Shown: one piece after another, positions 29,643 through 38,610 of the stretch
Numbering within the stretch: the stretch's first letter is position 1
How the letters are laid out: each line of letters opens with the position of its first letter
Source of the DNA: Streptomyces sp. DG1A-41
Lineage (GTDB): Bacteria > Actinomycetota > Actinomycetes > Streptomycetales > Streptomycetaceae
Assembly (NCBI RefSeq): GCF_037055355.1
Contig: NZ_CP146350.1
Location: 7,897,001-7,961,000 of the forward strand
Direction of reading: 5' to 3'
DNA: 64,000 nucleotides
Made by a program: the position numbers and the translations under genes
The notes under the pieces: model-generated
Told to the model about the DNA's origin: nothing
Databases searched by the model: none
Seen by the model: the letters and a program-made list of their open reading frames with translations, nothing else

Positions 29643-30302
29643 ATGACAGAAAAAATTGGCGTACTCGGCAAGAAGTCACCGCAGCGGACCGGCGTGGAAC
29701 GCGTCGTGAATGCGCCCTTGCCCACCGTGTACGGGAAATTCCAGGCGGTCGGCTACCTGGACCACGACCGCGGTGACGAACAAGTGGCGCTGGTCTACGG
29801 CGACCTCGGCACCGACGACGTGCTCATCCGGCTGCATTCTGAGTGCCTGACCGGTGACGCCTTCGGCTCCCAGCACTGCGAGTGCGGCGACCAGCTCGAC
29901 GCCGCCCTGCGCGCGGTCGTCGCCGAGGGCGCCGGTGTCGTCGTCTACCTCAGAGGGCATGAGGGCCGCGGCATCGGCCTGCTCGCCAAGCTGCGCGCGA
30001 TGGCCCTCCAGGCGGAGGGTCTGGACACCGTCGAGGCCAACCTCGCCCTCGGACTGCCGGTGGACGCCCGCGACTACGGCGTGGCCGCACGGATCCTGGA
30101 CGACCTGGGCGTCAAGTCCGTCCGTCTGATGTCCAACAACCCGCGCAAGCGCGAGGCGCTGCTCAGCCACGGCATCAAGGTCGCCGAGCAGGTGCCGCTG
30201 CTGATCCCGCCGTGCGAGAACAACATCACCTATCTGCGGACCAAGCGGGAGCGCCTCGACCACCACCTGCCCCACCTCGACGCCGTGGTCAGCTCCTCCT
30301 GA
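29643..30302 (+). CDS. ribA: GTP cyclohydrolase II paralogue with Met120 (FAPy-forming type)
   Basis: The product is 219 residues. Zinc ligands are Cys68, Cys79 and Cys81 in SECLTGDAFGSQHCECGD, and the catalytic stretch is RGHEGRGIGL. In canonical RibA the following helix reads KxRAYALQ; here it is KLRAMALQ, with Met at position 120. The S. coelicolor paralogue SCO6655 carries the same Met120 and releases the formylated pyrimidine FAPy rather than the fully hydrolysed product. No other riboflavin gene is nearby, and the companions are pterin-like and modifying enzymes. Its job is probably specialised rather than riboflavin supply. Confidence 0.9.
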   Translation: MTEKIGVLGKKSPQRTGVERVVNAPLPTVYGKFQAVGYLDHDRGDEQVALVYGDLGTDDVLIRLHSECLTGDAFGSQHCECGDQLDAALRAVVAEGAGVVVYLRGHEGRGIGLLAKLRAMALQAEGLDTVEANLALGLPVDARDYGVAARILDDLGVKSVRLMSNNPRKREALLSHGIKVAEQVPLLIPPCENNITYLRTKRERLDHHLPHLDAVVSSS

Positions 30303-30402
30303 GACGCCGGGGCAGGTTCCGGTGCCCGTCGACGTGACCTGGGCGCAGTCATGCGCGACCCGCGGGCGGGCCGCGTACGCTTCGTGGACGTCCGCCCCTT
30401 GA

Positions 30403-30426
30403 GCGCCGGCCCTCGGCGGCCGGCGC
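30403..30426 (+). terminator. Short GC hairpin between the GTP cyclohydrolase and saccharopine genes
   Basis: Arms GCGCCGGCC (30403-30411) and GGCCGGCGC (30418-30426) flank a 6-base loop. It could end the cyclohydrolase transcript or lie in the leader of the next operon. Confidence 0.4.
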
Positions 30427-30450
30427 CTCACGTCCGGAGGCCCACCCGGT

Positions 30451-31512
30451 ATGACCGAGCTCCATCTGTGGCTGCGCCACGAGGCCCGAACGACTGAGCG
30501 ACGCACGCCGGTCGTGCCCGACGACGCCCGGCGGCTCGTCGAGAGCGGAGTGGCACTGACCGTCGAGGACTCCCCGCAGCGGGTCTTCCCGATCGAGGAG
30601 TACGAGGCGGCCGGCTGCCGCGTCGCCCCCGCGGGCTCCTGGGGGTCGGCGCCGCGGGACGCCGTCGTACTCGGACTGAAGGAACTGCCCGACCAGCCGA
30701 CCCAACTGACGCACCGCCACATCTTCTTCGGCCACGCCTACAAGGGCCAGCCCGGAGCGGCCGGCCTGCTGCGCCGGTTCGCCACCGGGGGCGGGGCGCT
30801 GTTCGACCTGGAGTACCTGGTGGACGACACCGGGCGGCGCCTCGCCGCCTTCGGGTTCTGGGCCGGTTACCTGGGCGCGGCCCTGGCGGTGCTCCAGCAC
30901 CGCGGCCGGCTGCGGGCACCGCTGACGCCCACGACGAAGGAGGCCCTGGACGAGACGCTGAAGCCCGCCCCGGACGACGCCGAGTTCACCGGCCTGGTCA
31001 TCGGTGCCCTGGGACGCAGCGGCCGCGGTGCCCGCACGGCCTTCGCCACCGCCGGCGCGGACCCGACCTGCTGGGATCTCGCCGAGACCCGCGACCTGGA
31101 CCGCCGCGCCCTGCTGGCGCACGACGTGATGGTCAACGCGGTCCTCGCCACCAGCCCGGTCCCGCCCTTCCTCCGCGAGCAGGACCTCGACACCCCGGAC
31201 CGCCGCCTGCGCACCCTGTGCGACGTCACGTGCGACGTCGGCTCCCCGCTCAACGTCCTTCCGGTGTACGACGAGACCACCGACTGGGACGAGCCCGTCC
31301 GCCGGCTGCGCGAAGACCCCCCGCTCGACTTGATCGCCATCGACAACCTGCCCTCCCTGCTGCCGGTGGAGTCCAGCGCCGACTTCTCGGCCGCCCTGCT
31401 GCCCCACCTGCTCGACTTCGGCGTCACCGGGCCCTGGGGACGCTGTCTGGACCGGTTCCGCCAGGCGTGCCGCGAACACGGCCTCGACAAGGGGGAGACC
31501 CTTGACCGCTGA
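30451..31512 (+). CDS. Saccharopine dehydrogenase, lysine-forming type (LYS1-like)
   Basis: The product is 353 residues with the AlaDh/PNT-like fold of fungal LYS1. The catalytic Lys and His regions are conserved as GLKELPD and HRHIFFGHAYKGQ. The enzyme interconverts saccharopine plus NAD+ with lysine plus 2-oxoglutarate. The next gene, overlapping by 11 bases, is the glutamate-forming partner, so the pair can link lysine and aminoadipate semialdehyde in either direction. ATG 30451 follows CCGGAGG. Confidence 0.87.
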   Translation: MTELHLWLRHEARTTERRTPVVPDDARRLVESGVALTVEDSPQRVFPIEEYEAAGCRVAPAGSWGSAPRDAVVLGLKELPDQPTQLTHRHIFFGHAYKGQPGAAGLLRRFATGGGALFDLEYLVDDTGRRLAAFGFWAGYLGAALAVLQHRGRLRAPLTPTTKEALDETLKPAPDDAEFTGLVIGALGRSGRGARTAFATAGADPTCWDLAETRDLDRRALLAHDVMVNAVLATSPVPPFLREQDLDTPDRRLRTLCDVTCDVGSPLNVLPVYDETTDWDEPVRRLREDPPLDLIAIDNLPSLLPVESSADFSAALLPHLLDFGVTGPWGRCLDRFRQACREHGLDKGETLDR

Positions 31513-32659
31513 CCTGGTCCCCGCGAGCGGCACCGTCCACTGGATCGGCGCCGGCCTGTCCACGGGCAGCGGCCTGGCCGCGCTGTGCGACACCGCCGAG
31601 CGCGTACGGCTCTGGCACCGCACAGAGAGCCGCGCGGCCGACGCCCTCGACCGGCTGGGCCTCGCCGGACGGGCCGAACCCCGCGCGTACACGCTGCCCG
31701 CCCTCGCCGCCCAACTGGCGCCCGGCGACGTCGTGGTGTCCATGCTGCCGGCGCCCAAGCACGCGCCGCTGCTCGCCCAGTGCGTCCGGCTCGGGGTCCA
31801 CTTCGCCTGCTCCAGCCATGTGTCCCAGGCGGTCCTCGATCAGGTGCCCGCCGCCGAGAAGGCCGGGGTCGTCGTCCTCACCGAGGCCGGACTCGACCCG
31901 GGCATCGACCACCTCTTCGCCCACGCCCTCGTCGCCCGCGCGCGGGAGGCCATCGGCGACGAGACGCCCGCCTCGTACACCTTCACGTCGTACTGCGGCG
32001 GCGTCCCGGCCGTACCGAACGACTTCACGTACCGCTTCAGCTGGGCCCCGGCGGGGGTCCTCAACGCCCTGCGCTCCCCGGCCCGTTACATCGAGGGCGG
32101 CGCCGAGACGGTCGCCGACCGCCCGTGGGAGGCGACCCGGCGGCACCTCGTCGACGGCGAGACCTTCGAGGTCTACCCCAACCGCGACAGCGTCCCCTTC
32201 GTCGCACGGTACGGACTGCCGGACGCCTGGACACCGCGCACGTTCGTACGCGGCACCCTGCGTCTGGAGGGCTGGCTGCGCGCCTGGGACGGCGTCTTCG
32301 AGGAGCTGAAGCGGGGCGACGACGCCCGGATCACCGCCCTGGCCCGGGAACTGGCCGCCGCCTACCCCACCACGGACGACGACCGCGACCGGGTCGTCCT
32401 CGCCGTGTCGCTGGACGTCCGGGCCGAAACCGGGCGACCCTGGGCGGGCGGCTACCTCCTGGACCTGGTGGGCGACGCGCGGGAGAGCGCGATGGCCCGC
32501 TGCGTCTCGCGCACCCTCGCCCTGGGCGTCCGCCACGTCCTGGACGGCTCCCTGCCGCCGGGCCTGAACCGCGCCGCCGAGACGGCGGCCCGGTCCGAGC
32601 AGTGGCTGCGGGAACTCGCCCGGGACGGCGTCGAGTTCGCGCTCCGCGTCGACCAGTAG
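31502..32659 (+). CDS. Saccharopine dehydrogenase, glutamate-forming type (LYS9-like)
   Basis: The product is 385 residues starting at TTG 31502, which overlaps the previous gene and follows GGGGGAG at 31491-31497. It has an N-terminal Rossmann motif VHWIGAGLSTGSGLA and the family signature TEAGLDPGIDHLFA. It would cleave saccharopine to glutamate and 2-aminoadipate semialdehyde, or make it in reverse. No lysine 6-aminotransferase or aminoadipate enzyme is adjacent, so direction of flux is open. Confidence 0.87.
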   Translation: MTADLVPASGTVHWIGAGLSTGSGLAALCDTAERVRLWHRTESRAADALDRLGLAGRAEPRAYTLPALAAQLAPGDVVVSMLPAPKHAPLLAQCVRLGVHFACSSHVSQAVLDQVPAAEKAGVVVLTEAGLDPGIDHLFAHALVARAREAIGDETPASYTFTSYCGGVPAVPNDFTYRFSWAPAGVLNALRSPARYIEGGAETVADRPWEATRRHLVDGETFEVYPNRDSVPFVARYGLPDAWTPRTFVRGTLRLEGWLRAWDGVFEELKRGDDARITALARELAAAYPTTDDDRDRVVLAVSLDVRAETGRPWAGGYLLDLVGDARESAMARCVSRTLALGVRHVLDGSLPPGLNRAAETAARSEQWLRELARDGVEFALRVDQ

Positions 32660-32665
32660 AGCAGG

Positions 32666-33897
32666 TCAGCCCGACACGGCCTCGTGGACGAACCTCTTGA
32701 GGTCGCGGAAGACCGTGTGGGAGGTCCTGGGCCGCACCTGCGTCATGAACTGCACCGTCAGGTCGCGGCCCGGGTCGACCCAGAACGTCGTCGTGGCCAC
32801 CCCGCTCCAGCCGTAGGCGCCGAGCCCGGACGGCGCCCGGGTGCGGGACGGGTCGATCACCACGGAGACGCTGAGCCCGAAGCCGACCCCCTCGTTGCCG
32901 GGCTCGTCGTGGGCCGGGCGGCTGCCGAAGGCACGCAGATCGGCGCCCCCGGGCAGGTGGTTGCGGGTCATCAGGTCCACCGTCCTGGGGGCGAACAGCC
33001 GGACGCCGTCCAGCTCGCCCCGGCGGCGCAGGAACTCCATGAAGCGGTGGTAGTCGTGGGCGGAGGCCACCATGCCGCCGCTGCCGGACAGGAACCGCGG
33101 CCGGGCGCCCCGCAGCGGCAGCCCGGGGATCGGCTCGATGCCGCCGCCCTCCTTCTCCCCGTACATCTCGGACAGCCGGGGCGCCTGCTCGTCCGTGACG
33201 TGGAAGCCCGCGTCCGTCATCCCGAGCGGCCCGAAGATCCGCTCGGCACAGAACACGTCCAGCGGCTGCCCCGACACGACCTCGATGATCCGGCCCAGGA
33301 CATTGCTCGCCACCGAGTAGTTCCACTGCGTGCCCGGCTCGAACTGCAACGGCAGACTCGCGTACACCTCGATCGTCTCGGCCAGGTCCGCGCCCGGCGG
33401 CACCGACGACTCCAGACCGGCCTCGCGGTACAGGGCGTCCACCGGGTGGGTGTGGTAGAAGCCGAAGGTCAGGCCCGAGGTGTGGGTCATCAGATGCCGG
33501 ACGAGTATCGGGCCGGCGGCCGGGCGGGTCCGGACGCCGGCCCGGAGCCACCGGCGTAGACCCGCGGGTCGGCGAAGGCCGGCAGGTGGTCGGCGACCAG
33601 GTCGTCCAGTGACAGCCGGCCCTCCTCCACCAGCAGCAGCGCGGCGACGGCGGTGACCGGTTTCGTCATGGAGTAGACCCGCCACAGCGTGTCCGGTTCG
33701 ACGGGCTGCCCGGCCGCGATGTCGCGCAGGCCGTGCGTCGTGAGGTGGGCGACGCGTCCGGCGCGGGCGACGGACACGAGGAAGCCCGGCAGCCGGCCTT
33801 CGTCGACGAGCCGGGCGAAGTGCCGGTCCAGGCGGCCCAGCGCCTCCGGATCCAGCCCGGCCTCACCCGGGTCGACCTCTTGTCGCAGCTGTGCCAT
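32666..33897 (-). CDS. Beta-lactamase-family serine hydrolase, one apparent frameshift
   Basis: The N-terminal part (to about 33541) carries the nucleophile motif YSMTKPVT (SxxK). The rest, in another frame, carries YSVASN (YxN) and continues MTHTSGLTFGFYH, as in class C-like esterases and penicillin-binding-protein homologues. Adding one base to the CCC run at 33541-33543 joins the parts as GGSGAGVRTRPAAGPILVRH and gives a normal 410 residues. ATG 33897 has a GGAGG site. I favour an assembly error over a true pseudogene. Confidence 0.8.
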
Positions 33898-34064
33898 CGC
33901 TCATCCTCCGTCGCGCTCGTCGAGGTGAGATCCGGCATACCCCGCCCGGACCGCCCCAGACCTCATCCTCGTGCAGGAACCATTCGTGATCACACAGGAA
34001 CAGAGGAATGGTCCGATCTTTCCGGGCGCCCCCGGGTGAGCAAGGGCAGCGGCGCAGTTGCATT

Positions 34065-34090
34065 GATAGGCAAGTCGCTACTTGCCTATC
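34065..34090. promoter_or_regulatory. ArsR-type palindromic operator
   Basis: Arms GATAGGCAAGT (34065-34075) and ACTTGCCTATC (34080-34090) flank CGCT. The palindrome ends 8 bases before the ArsR-family start codon, so it should be the autoregulatory site. Confidence 0.75.
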
Positions 34091-34098
34091 GTGAGGGC

Positions 34099-34392
34099 AT
34101 GGCGGAGGACGTCTTCAAGGCGCTGGCCGACCCCACCCGTCGGCGCATCCTGGACGAGCTGGCCGAACGGGACGGCCAGAGCCTGTTCGAGATCTGCACG
34201 CGGCTGGTGGCCAAACACGGTCTGGGGCTGTCGCGCCAGGCGGTCAGCCAGCATCTGGCCGTACTGGAATCGGCGGGTCTGGTCGTCTCGCGGCGCGAGG
34301 GCCGCTACAAGTTCCACAACCTGAACACCGACCCCCTTGAGCGCGTCATGACCCGATGGCTCAAGCCCGACGCACCGGAGGACAACTCATGA
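34099..34392 (+). CDS. ArsR-family winged-helix repressor (SdpR-like)
   Basis: The product is 97 residues from ATG 34099, behind GTGAGGG. The fold is typical: FKALADPTRRRILDELAE, recognition helix SRQAVSQHLAVLESAGLV and wing SRREGRYKFHNLN. No metal-binding CxC motif is present, so it is not a classical metal sensor. The ATGA overlap with the following VOC gene and the perfect palindrome in front indicate an autoregulated two-gene operon. Confidence 0.88.
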   Translation: MAEDVFKALADPTRRRILDELAERDGQSLFEICTRLVAKHGLGLSRQAVSQHLAVLESAGLVVSRREGRYKFHNLNTDPLERVMTRWLKPDAPEDNS

Positions 34393-34778
34393 GGATCCAC
34401 ATCACCAGCGTCTTCGTCGACGACCAGGACAAGGCCATGCGCTTCTACACCGACGTCCTGGGCTTCGTGAAGAAGCACGACGTCCCCGTGGGCACGGACC
34501 GGTGGCTGACCGTGGTCTCGCCGGAGGACCCCGACGGGACGGAGCTCCTGCTCGAGCCGTCCGGCCACCCCGCCGTGCAGCCGTACAAGACGGCGCTGGT
34601 CGAGGACGGCATCCCGGCGGCCTCCTTCGCGGTGGACGACGTGCGAGCGGAGTTCGAGCGGCTGCGCGGTCTCGGGGTGCGGTTCACCCAGGAGCCATTG
34701 GAGATGGGAAGCATCACCTCAGCGGTGCTCGACGACACCTGCGGCAACCTGATCCAGCTCGTCCACACCAAGGCCTAG
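34389..34778 (+). CDS. VOC-superfamily protein (glyoxalase/bleomycin-resistance fold)
   Basis: The product is 129 residues. The paired beta-alpha-beta-beta-beta fold shows as ITSVFVDDQDKAMRFYTDVLGF and the end DTCGNLIQLVH. The start overlaps the ArsR gene by 4 bases. SdpR-like regulator plus VOC pairs are common in actinobacteria; the enzyme activity is unknown. Confidence 0.85.
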   Translation: MRIHITSVFVDDQDKAMRFYTDVLGFVKKHDVPVGTDRWLTVVSPEDPDGTELLLEPSGHPAVQPYKTALVEDGIPAASFAVDDVRAEFERLRGLGVRFTQEPLEMGSITSAVLDDTCGNLIQLVHTKA

Positions 34779-34882
34779 GCTCCGGGGCCCAGGACCGATG
34801 GCCGATGCCACGCGGCGGCAGGCTTCCTAGGCTGCGAGGCGGAACGCCTGTCGCAGTCAGGACGCCACGAGAAGAGGTCACC

Positions 34883-35293
34883 ATGCCCGTGAACGGTCGC
34901 AGCCACATCCGGATCGCCCGTCCCTCCGGAGACCTCGCGGCGGCCGAGCGGTTCTGGCGCGAGGGGCTCGGACTCAGTGTCGTGTGGCGGTCCGAGGGCG
35001 GATCCGAACCGGGCCACCACGACCTGCTCATGCTCGGCTGGCCCGACGCCGACTGGCATCTGGAGCTCGTGCACGAGCCCGCCCGGCCGGTGGAGCCCCG
35101 CCCCACCGAGGAAGATCTGCTGGTCGTCTACGCCGACGACCCGGTCCCGGACGACCTGATCGCCCGCCTGGAGCGGCACGGTGGCAAGCGGGTCGAGTCC
35201 CCCAACCCCTACTGGAACGCATGGGGCGTCACCGTCGAGGACCCCGACGGATACCGCCTGGTGCTGTGCCGCCGGGCTTGGTCCAACAGCTGA
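34883..35293 (+). CDS. VOC-superfamily protein
   Basis: The product is 136 residues from ATG 34883, behind AAGAGGT. A single VOC domain runs from SHIRIARPSGDLAAAERFWREGLGL to VEDPDGYRLVLC. It lies 104 bases after the previous VOC gene on the same strand and may be a separate transcript. Its substrate is unknown. Confidence 0.85.
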   Translation: MPVNGRSHIRIARPSGDLAAAERFWREGLGLSVVWRSEGGSEPGHHDLLMLGWPDADWHLELVHEPARPVEPRPTEEDLLVVYADDPVPDDLIARLERHGGKRVESPNPYWNAWGVTVEDPDGYRLVLCRRAWSNS

Positions 35294-35329
35294 ACGACCA
35301 GCCGTCCCGCACCCGGCCGACCACCCGCC

Positions 35330-35352
35330 GCCGGGCCCCGGAGAGGCCCGGC
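35330..35352. terminator. Hairpin between convergent genes
   Basis: Arms GCCGGGCC (35330-35337) and GGCCCGGC (35345-35352) flank a 7-base loop in the 75-base gap between the VOC gene and the convergent transporter gene. It may serve both directions. Confidence 0.5.
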
Positions 35353-35368
35353 AGGGAGTGGTCCGGGG

Positions 35369-36727
35369 TCAGGCCGTCACCTTCTCCGGCTCCGTGGTCG
35401 CCCGGGCCGGGCGTGCGCCCAGTGCCTCCGTGGGAACCCGGTGCGTCTCGCGAGCCGTCAGTGCGGCGATGACCGGTGGGACGCAGAGGGCCGCCGTGAA
35501 CAGGGCAACCGCGGACCAGTCGTCGCCGGCCGGCCCCGCGATCCGCGCGGCGAACGTCACCGCGAAGCCGGCCGCCGCGAAGCCGATCTGCGTGCCGATG
35601 GCCACGCCGGACAGCCGGACCCGGGTCGTGAACATCTCGCCGTAGAAGGCGGGCCACACGCCGTTCGCGGCGCTGTAGACGACGCCGAAGCAGAGGACGC
35701 CCAGCAGGAACGTCAGCAGGTACGAGCCCGTGGAGACGGCCCACAGGTACAGGAACATCGTCACCGCGCTGCCGACCGCACCGATGAGGTACACCGGGCG
35801 GCGGCCGATCCGGTCGGACAGGGTGGCCCACAGCGGGATCGCGGCGAGTGCGACGAGGTTGGCCAGGGCGCCCACCCACAGCATCGCGGTGCGTGACATG
35901 CCGACCGCGTCGCTGGTGGCGTACGCCAGTGCCCACACCGTGAAGATGGTGCTGACCGAGGCGACGAGCGCGCCCGCGATCACCCGCAGCACATCCGCCC
36001 AGTGCTCGCGCAGCAGCACCACCAGCGGCAGTCTGACGACGCCCTCCTCGGCCGCCTGCTGGGCGAACGCCGGCGTCTCGTCCAGCTTGCGCCGGATGAC
36101 CCAGCCGACGACGGCGACCGCGACGCTCAGCCAGAACGGCACCCGCCAGCCCCAGGACAGCAACTGGTCCTCGGGCATCGCGGCGACCGGGATGAAGACC
36201 AGCGTGGCCAGCAACTGCCCGCCCTGCGTGCCGCTGAGGGTGAAGCTGGTGAAGAAGCCGCGCCGGCCCGGCGGCGCGTGTTCCAGCGTCATCGAGTTGG
36301 CGCTGGCCTGCTCGCCCGCCGCCGAGATGCCCTGGAGCACCCGGCACAGCACGAGCAGGACGGGGGCGAGCGTGCCGACCTGGTCCCGGGTCGGCAGACA
36401 GCCGATGAGGAACGTCGACAGGCCCATCAGCATCAGCGTGAAGACCATGATCTTCTTGCGGCCCAGCTTGTCGCCGAAGTGCCCGAGCACCAGCGCGCCG
36501 ACCGGGCGGGCGGCGTACGCGACGCCGAACGTGGCCAGCGACAGCAGGGTCGCGGTGGCCGGGTCGGACTCGTCGAAGAACACCTCGGGGAAGATCAGCG
36601 CGGCGGCGCTGCCGTAGATGAAGAAGTCGTAGTACTCCAGCGCGCTGCCGATCCAGGCGGCGGTCGCGGCTTTCCTGGGCTGACCGGGCGGGGCTGCTGC
36701 CCCTTGGGGCATGGCGGGGACGGACAC
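35369..36727 (-). CDS. MFS transporter of the metabolite:H+ symporter family (shikimate-type)
   Basis: A 452-residue membrane protein with 12 predicted helices. MHS hallmarks are GSALEYYDFFIYG in the first helix, GHFGDKLGRKK after the second, and ERRGF-like PGRRGFFTSF with GWRVPFWLS. The MHS family includes ShiA (shikimate) and PcaT; the adjacent shikimate-use genes suggest shikimate or quinate import. GTG 36727 follows AAGGAG. A site related to the one before the dehydrogenase gene lies at 36812-36827, in its promoter region. Confidence 0.87.
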   Translation of the reverse strand: MSVPAMPQGAAAPPGQPRKAATAAWIGSALEYYDFFIYGSAAALIFPEVFFDESDPATATLLSLATFGVAYAARPVGALVLGHFGDKLGRKKIMVFTLMLMGLSTFLIGCLPTRDQVGTLAPVLLVLCRVLQGISAAGEQASANSMTLEHAPPGRRGFFTSFTLSGTQGGQLLATLVFIPVAAMPEDQLLSWGWRVPFWLSVAVAVVGWVIRRKLDETPAFAQQAAEEGVVRLPLVVLLREHWADVLRVIAGALVASVSTIFTVWALAYATSDAVGMSRTAMLWVGALANLVALAAIPLWATLSDRIGRRPVYLIGAVGSAVTMFLYLWAVSTGSYLLTFLLGVLCFGVVYSAANGVWPAFYGEMFTTRVRLSGVAIGTQIGFAAAGFAVTFAARIAGPAGDDWSAVALFTAALCVPPVIAALTARETHRVPTEALGARPARATTEPEKVTA

Positions 36728-36811
36728 GGCGGCTCCTTGGCGGGCTCCACCATAGGCGGAGTGAACAGAAGGACGAGCGAAGGGGGAAGGGCCGGATCGC
36801 GGCTGCTAATT

Positions 36812-36827
36812 AACCCACTGGATAGTT
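36812..36827. promoter_or_regulatory. Putative TetR operator, copy 1 (transporter promoter)
   Basis: AACCCACTGGATAGTT is read here on the plus strand. Its reverse complement and flanks align with 37678-37693 (shared TAAC...AGT...GTT, then ATTAG). It lies about 85 bases upstream of the leftward transporter start. Confidence 0.5.
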
Positions 36828-36907
36828 AGTAGGGGATGGCTAGGGATGCTGCGCCCGTGTGCCGTCGGTGTCAAGGGGTCGTGCGCCGCACGTTCGGCAC
36901 CGGACGT

Positions 36908-37579
36908 TCAGACCGCCGTGCGCTCCGCCGTCAGGTACGCGATCACCATGTCGCCCAGCATGGTGCGGTAGTGCGCGCGCTGCGCCGGGTCGACCAGGTC
37001 GCGGCCGAACAGCGCGCCGAAGGTGTGCCGGTTGGAGACCCGGAAGAAGCAGAAGGAGGAGATCATCGCGTGCAGGTCGACGGCGTCGACGTCCGCCGTG
37101 AACAGCCCTGACCTGCGGCCTTCTTCCAGGATGCGGCGGATCACGTCGAGGGCGGGGGAGCCGATCCTCCCGAGCTTCTCGGAGGCGGCGATGTGCTGCG
37201 CCTCGTGGATGTTCTCGATGCTGACCAGGCGGATGAAGTCCGGGTGCTGCTCGTGGTGGTCGAAGGTCACCTCGGCCAGGCGCCGGATGGCCGCCACCGG
37301 GTCCAGGTGCTCGACGTCGAGCTGCTGCTCGGCCTCCCGGATGACGCCGTAGGCCCGCTCGAGCACGGCCGTGAACAGCTGTTCCTTGCCGCCGAAGTAG
37401 TAGTAGATCATCCGCTTCGTGGTGCGGGTACGGGCGGCGATCTCGTCCACCCGGGCCCCGTCGTAGCCGGCCCGGGCGAACTCCTGCGTGGCGACGTCGA
37501 GGATCTCGGCCTGGGTGCGGGCGGCGTCACGGATGCGCTCGCGCTCGTCAGGACGTGCCGGTTCTTCGACGCTGGTCAT
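36908..37579 (-). CDS. TetR-family regulator of the shikimate-use module
   Basis: A 223-residue protein with an N-terminal helix-turn-helix (GYDGARVDEIAARTRTTKRMIYYYFGGKEQLF) and a ligand domain. It is flanked by the transporter gene and the dehydrogenase/dehydratase operon, each preceded by a related AAC-N10-GTT site. It is therefore the likely repressor, relieved by shikimate, quinate or 3-dehydroshikimate. ATG 37579 follows GAAGGA. Confidence 0.85.
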   Translation of the reverse strand: MTSVEEPARPDERERIRDAARTQAEILDVATQEFARAGYDGARVDEIAARTRTTKRMIYYYFGGKEQLFTAVLERAYGVIREAEQQLDVEHLDPVAAIRRLAEVTFDHHEQHPDFIRLVSIENIHEAQHIAASEKLGRIGSPALDVIRRILEEGRRSGLFTADVDAVDLHAMISSFCFFRVSNRHTFGALFGRDLVDPAQRAHYRTMLGDMVIAYLTAERTAV

Positions 37580-37677
37580 CAGGTTCCTTCGGGCGGAGGG
37601 GCCGGTGCCGGTGATTCTAGAAGCAGGCCCCGCGTCCCATCGGGGGCTTCCCGTGGTCGCGCTCGGCTGATATAACT

Positions 37678-37693
37678 AACGTACTAGTTCGTT
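37678..37693. promoter_or_regulatory. Putative TetR operator, copy 2 (dehydrogenase promoter)
   Basis: AACGTACTAGTTCGTT is palindromic except at one base pair (ACTAGT core). It lies between the divergent regulator and the shikimate dehydrogenase start, 27 bases before the latter. Confidence 0.6.
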
Positions 37694-37720
37694 CATTAGT
37701 GAGCCGCTCGGGAGGCCCGT

Positions 37721-38596
37721 GTGCCCAAGGACTCGTATCTTGTCGGACTGATCGGTTCCGGCATCGGCCCGTCGCTCAGCCCGGCGCTGCACGAGCGGGA
37801 GGGCGACCGTCAGGGCCTGCGCCTGCTGTACCGGCTGATCGACATCGACCCGCTCGGGATGCCGCCCGAGGCGGTGGGCGATCTCGTGCGGGCCGCCCGC
37901 GACCTCGGGTTCGACGGGCTCAACATCACGCACCCCTGCAAGCAGCTCGTCATCGAGCACCTGGACGCGCTCGCCCCGCAGGCCGAGGCGCTGGGCGCGG
38001 TCAACACCGTCGTCTTCGAGGACGGCCGCGCGGTCGGCCACAACACGGATGTCACCGGTTTCGCCGCGTCCTTCGCGCGCGGGCTGCCCGACGCACCGCT
38101 GGAGCGGGTCGTGCAGCTGGGAGCAGGCGGCGCGGGCGCGGCCGTAGCGCACGCCATGCTCACCCTCGGCGCCGAGCGGGTCACCGTCGTCGACGCCCTG
38201 CCCGAACGGGCCGCCGCCTTGGCCGGCTCCCTGAACCGCGCCTTCGGCCGGGGCCGTGCGGCCGCCGCGACCCCGGAGGGGCAGGCGCGGCTGCTCGCGC
38301 ATGCCGACGGCATCGTCCACGCCACGCCCACCGGCATGGCGGCCCACCCCGGCCTGCCCCTGCCCGCCGAACTGCTCCACCCCGGGCTGTGGGTCGCCGA
38401 GGTCGTCTACCGCCCGCTGGAGACCGAACTGCTGCGCACCGCCCGCGCGCTGGGCTGCGCCACCCTCGACGGCGGCGGTATGGCCGCCTTCCAGGCCGCC
38501 GACGCGTTCCGCCTGTTCACCGGGCGGGAACCCGGCGCGGCGCGGATGCTGGCGGATCTGACCGAACTGGCCGGGGCCGTAGGGGCACGCAACTAG
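37721..38596 (+). CDS. Shikimate/quinate 5-dehydrogenase (AroE/QsuD-like)
   Basis: The product is 291 residues. The substrate-binding SxS motif is in IGPSLSPALH, the catalytic Lys in NITHPCKQ, the Asp in NTDVTGF, and the NAD(P)-binding loop in LGAGGAGAAVAHA. The Asp in VTVVDALPER, where an Arg is usual in NADP enzymes, suggests NAD+ use and a catabolic role oxidising shikimate or quinate. GTG 37721 follows GGGAGG. The 3-dehydroshikimate dehydratase follows 14 bases later. Confidence 0.87.
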   Translation: MPKDSYLVGLIGSGIGPSLSPALHEREGDRQGLRLLYRLIDIDPLGMPPEAVGDLVRAARDLGFDGLNITHPCKQLVIEHLDALAPQAEALGAVNTVVFEDGRAVGHNTDVTGFAASFARGLPDAPLERVVQLGAGGAGAAVAHAMLTLGAERVTVVDALPERAAALAGSLNRAFGRGRAAAATPEGQARLLAHADGIVHATPTGMAAHPGLPLPAELLHPGLWVAEVVYRPLETELLRTARALGCATLDGGGMAAFQAADAFRLFTGREPGAARMLADLTELAGAVGARN

Positions 38597-38610
38597 AAAG
38601 GGGTTCCGAC

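Noticed and set aside
29643-30302. Riboflavin biosynthesis operon
   Set aside because: No ribB, ribD, ribE or ribH gene is nearby, and Met120 indicates a different product.
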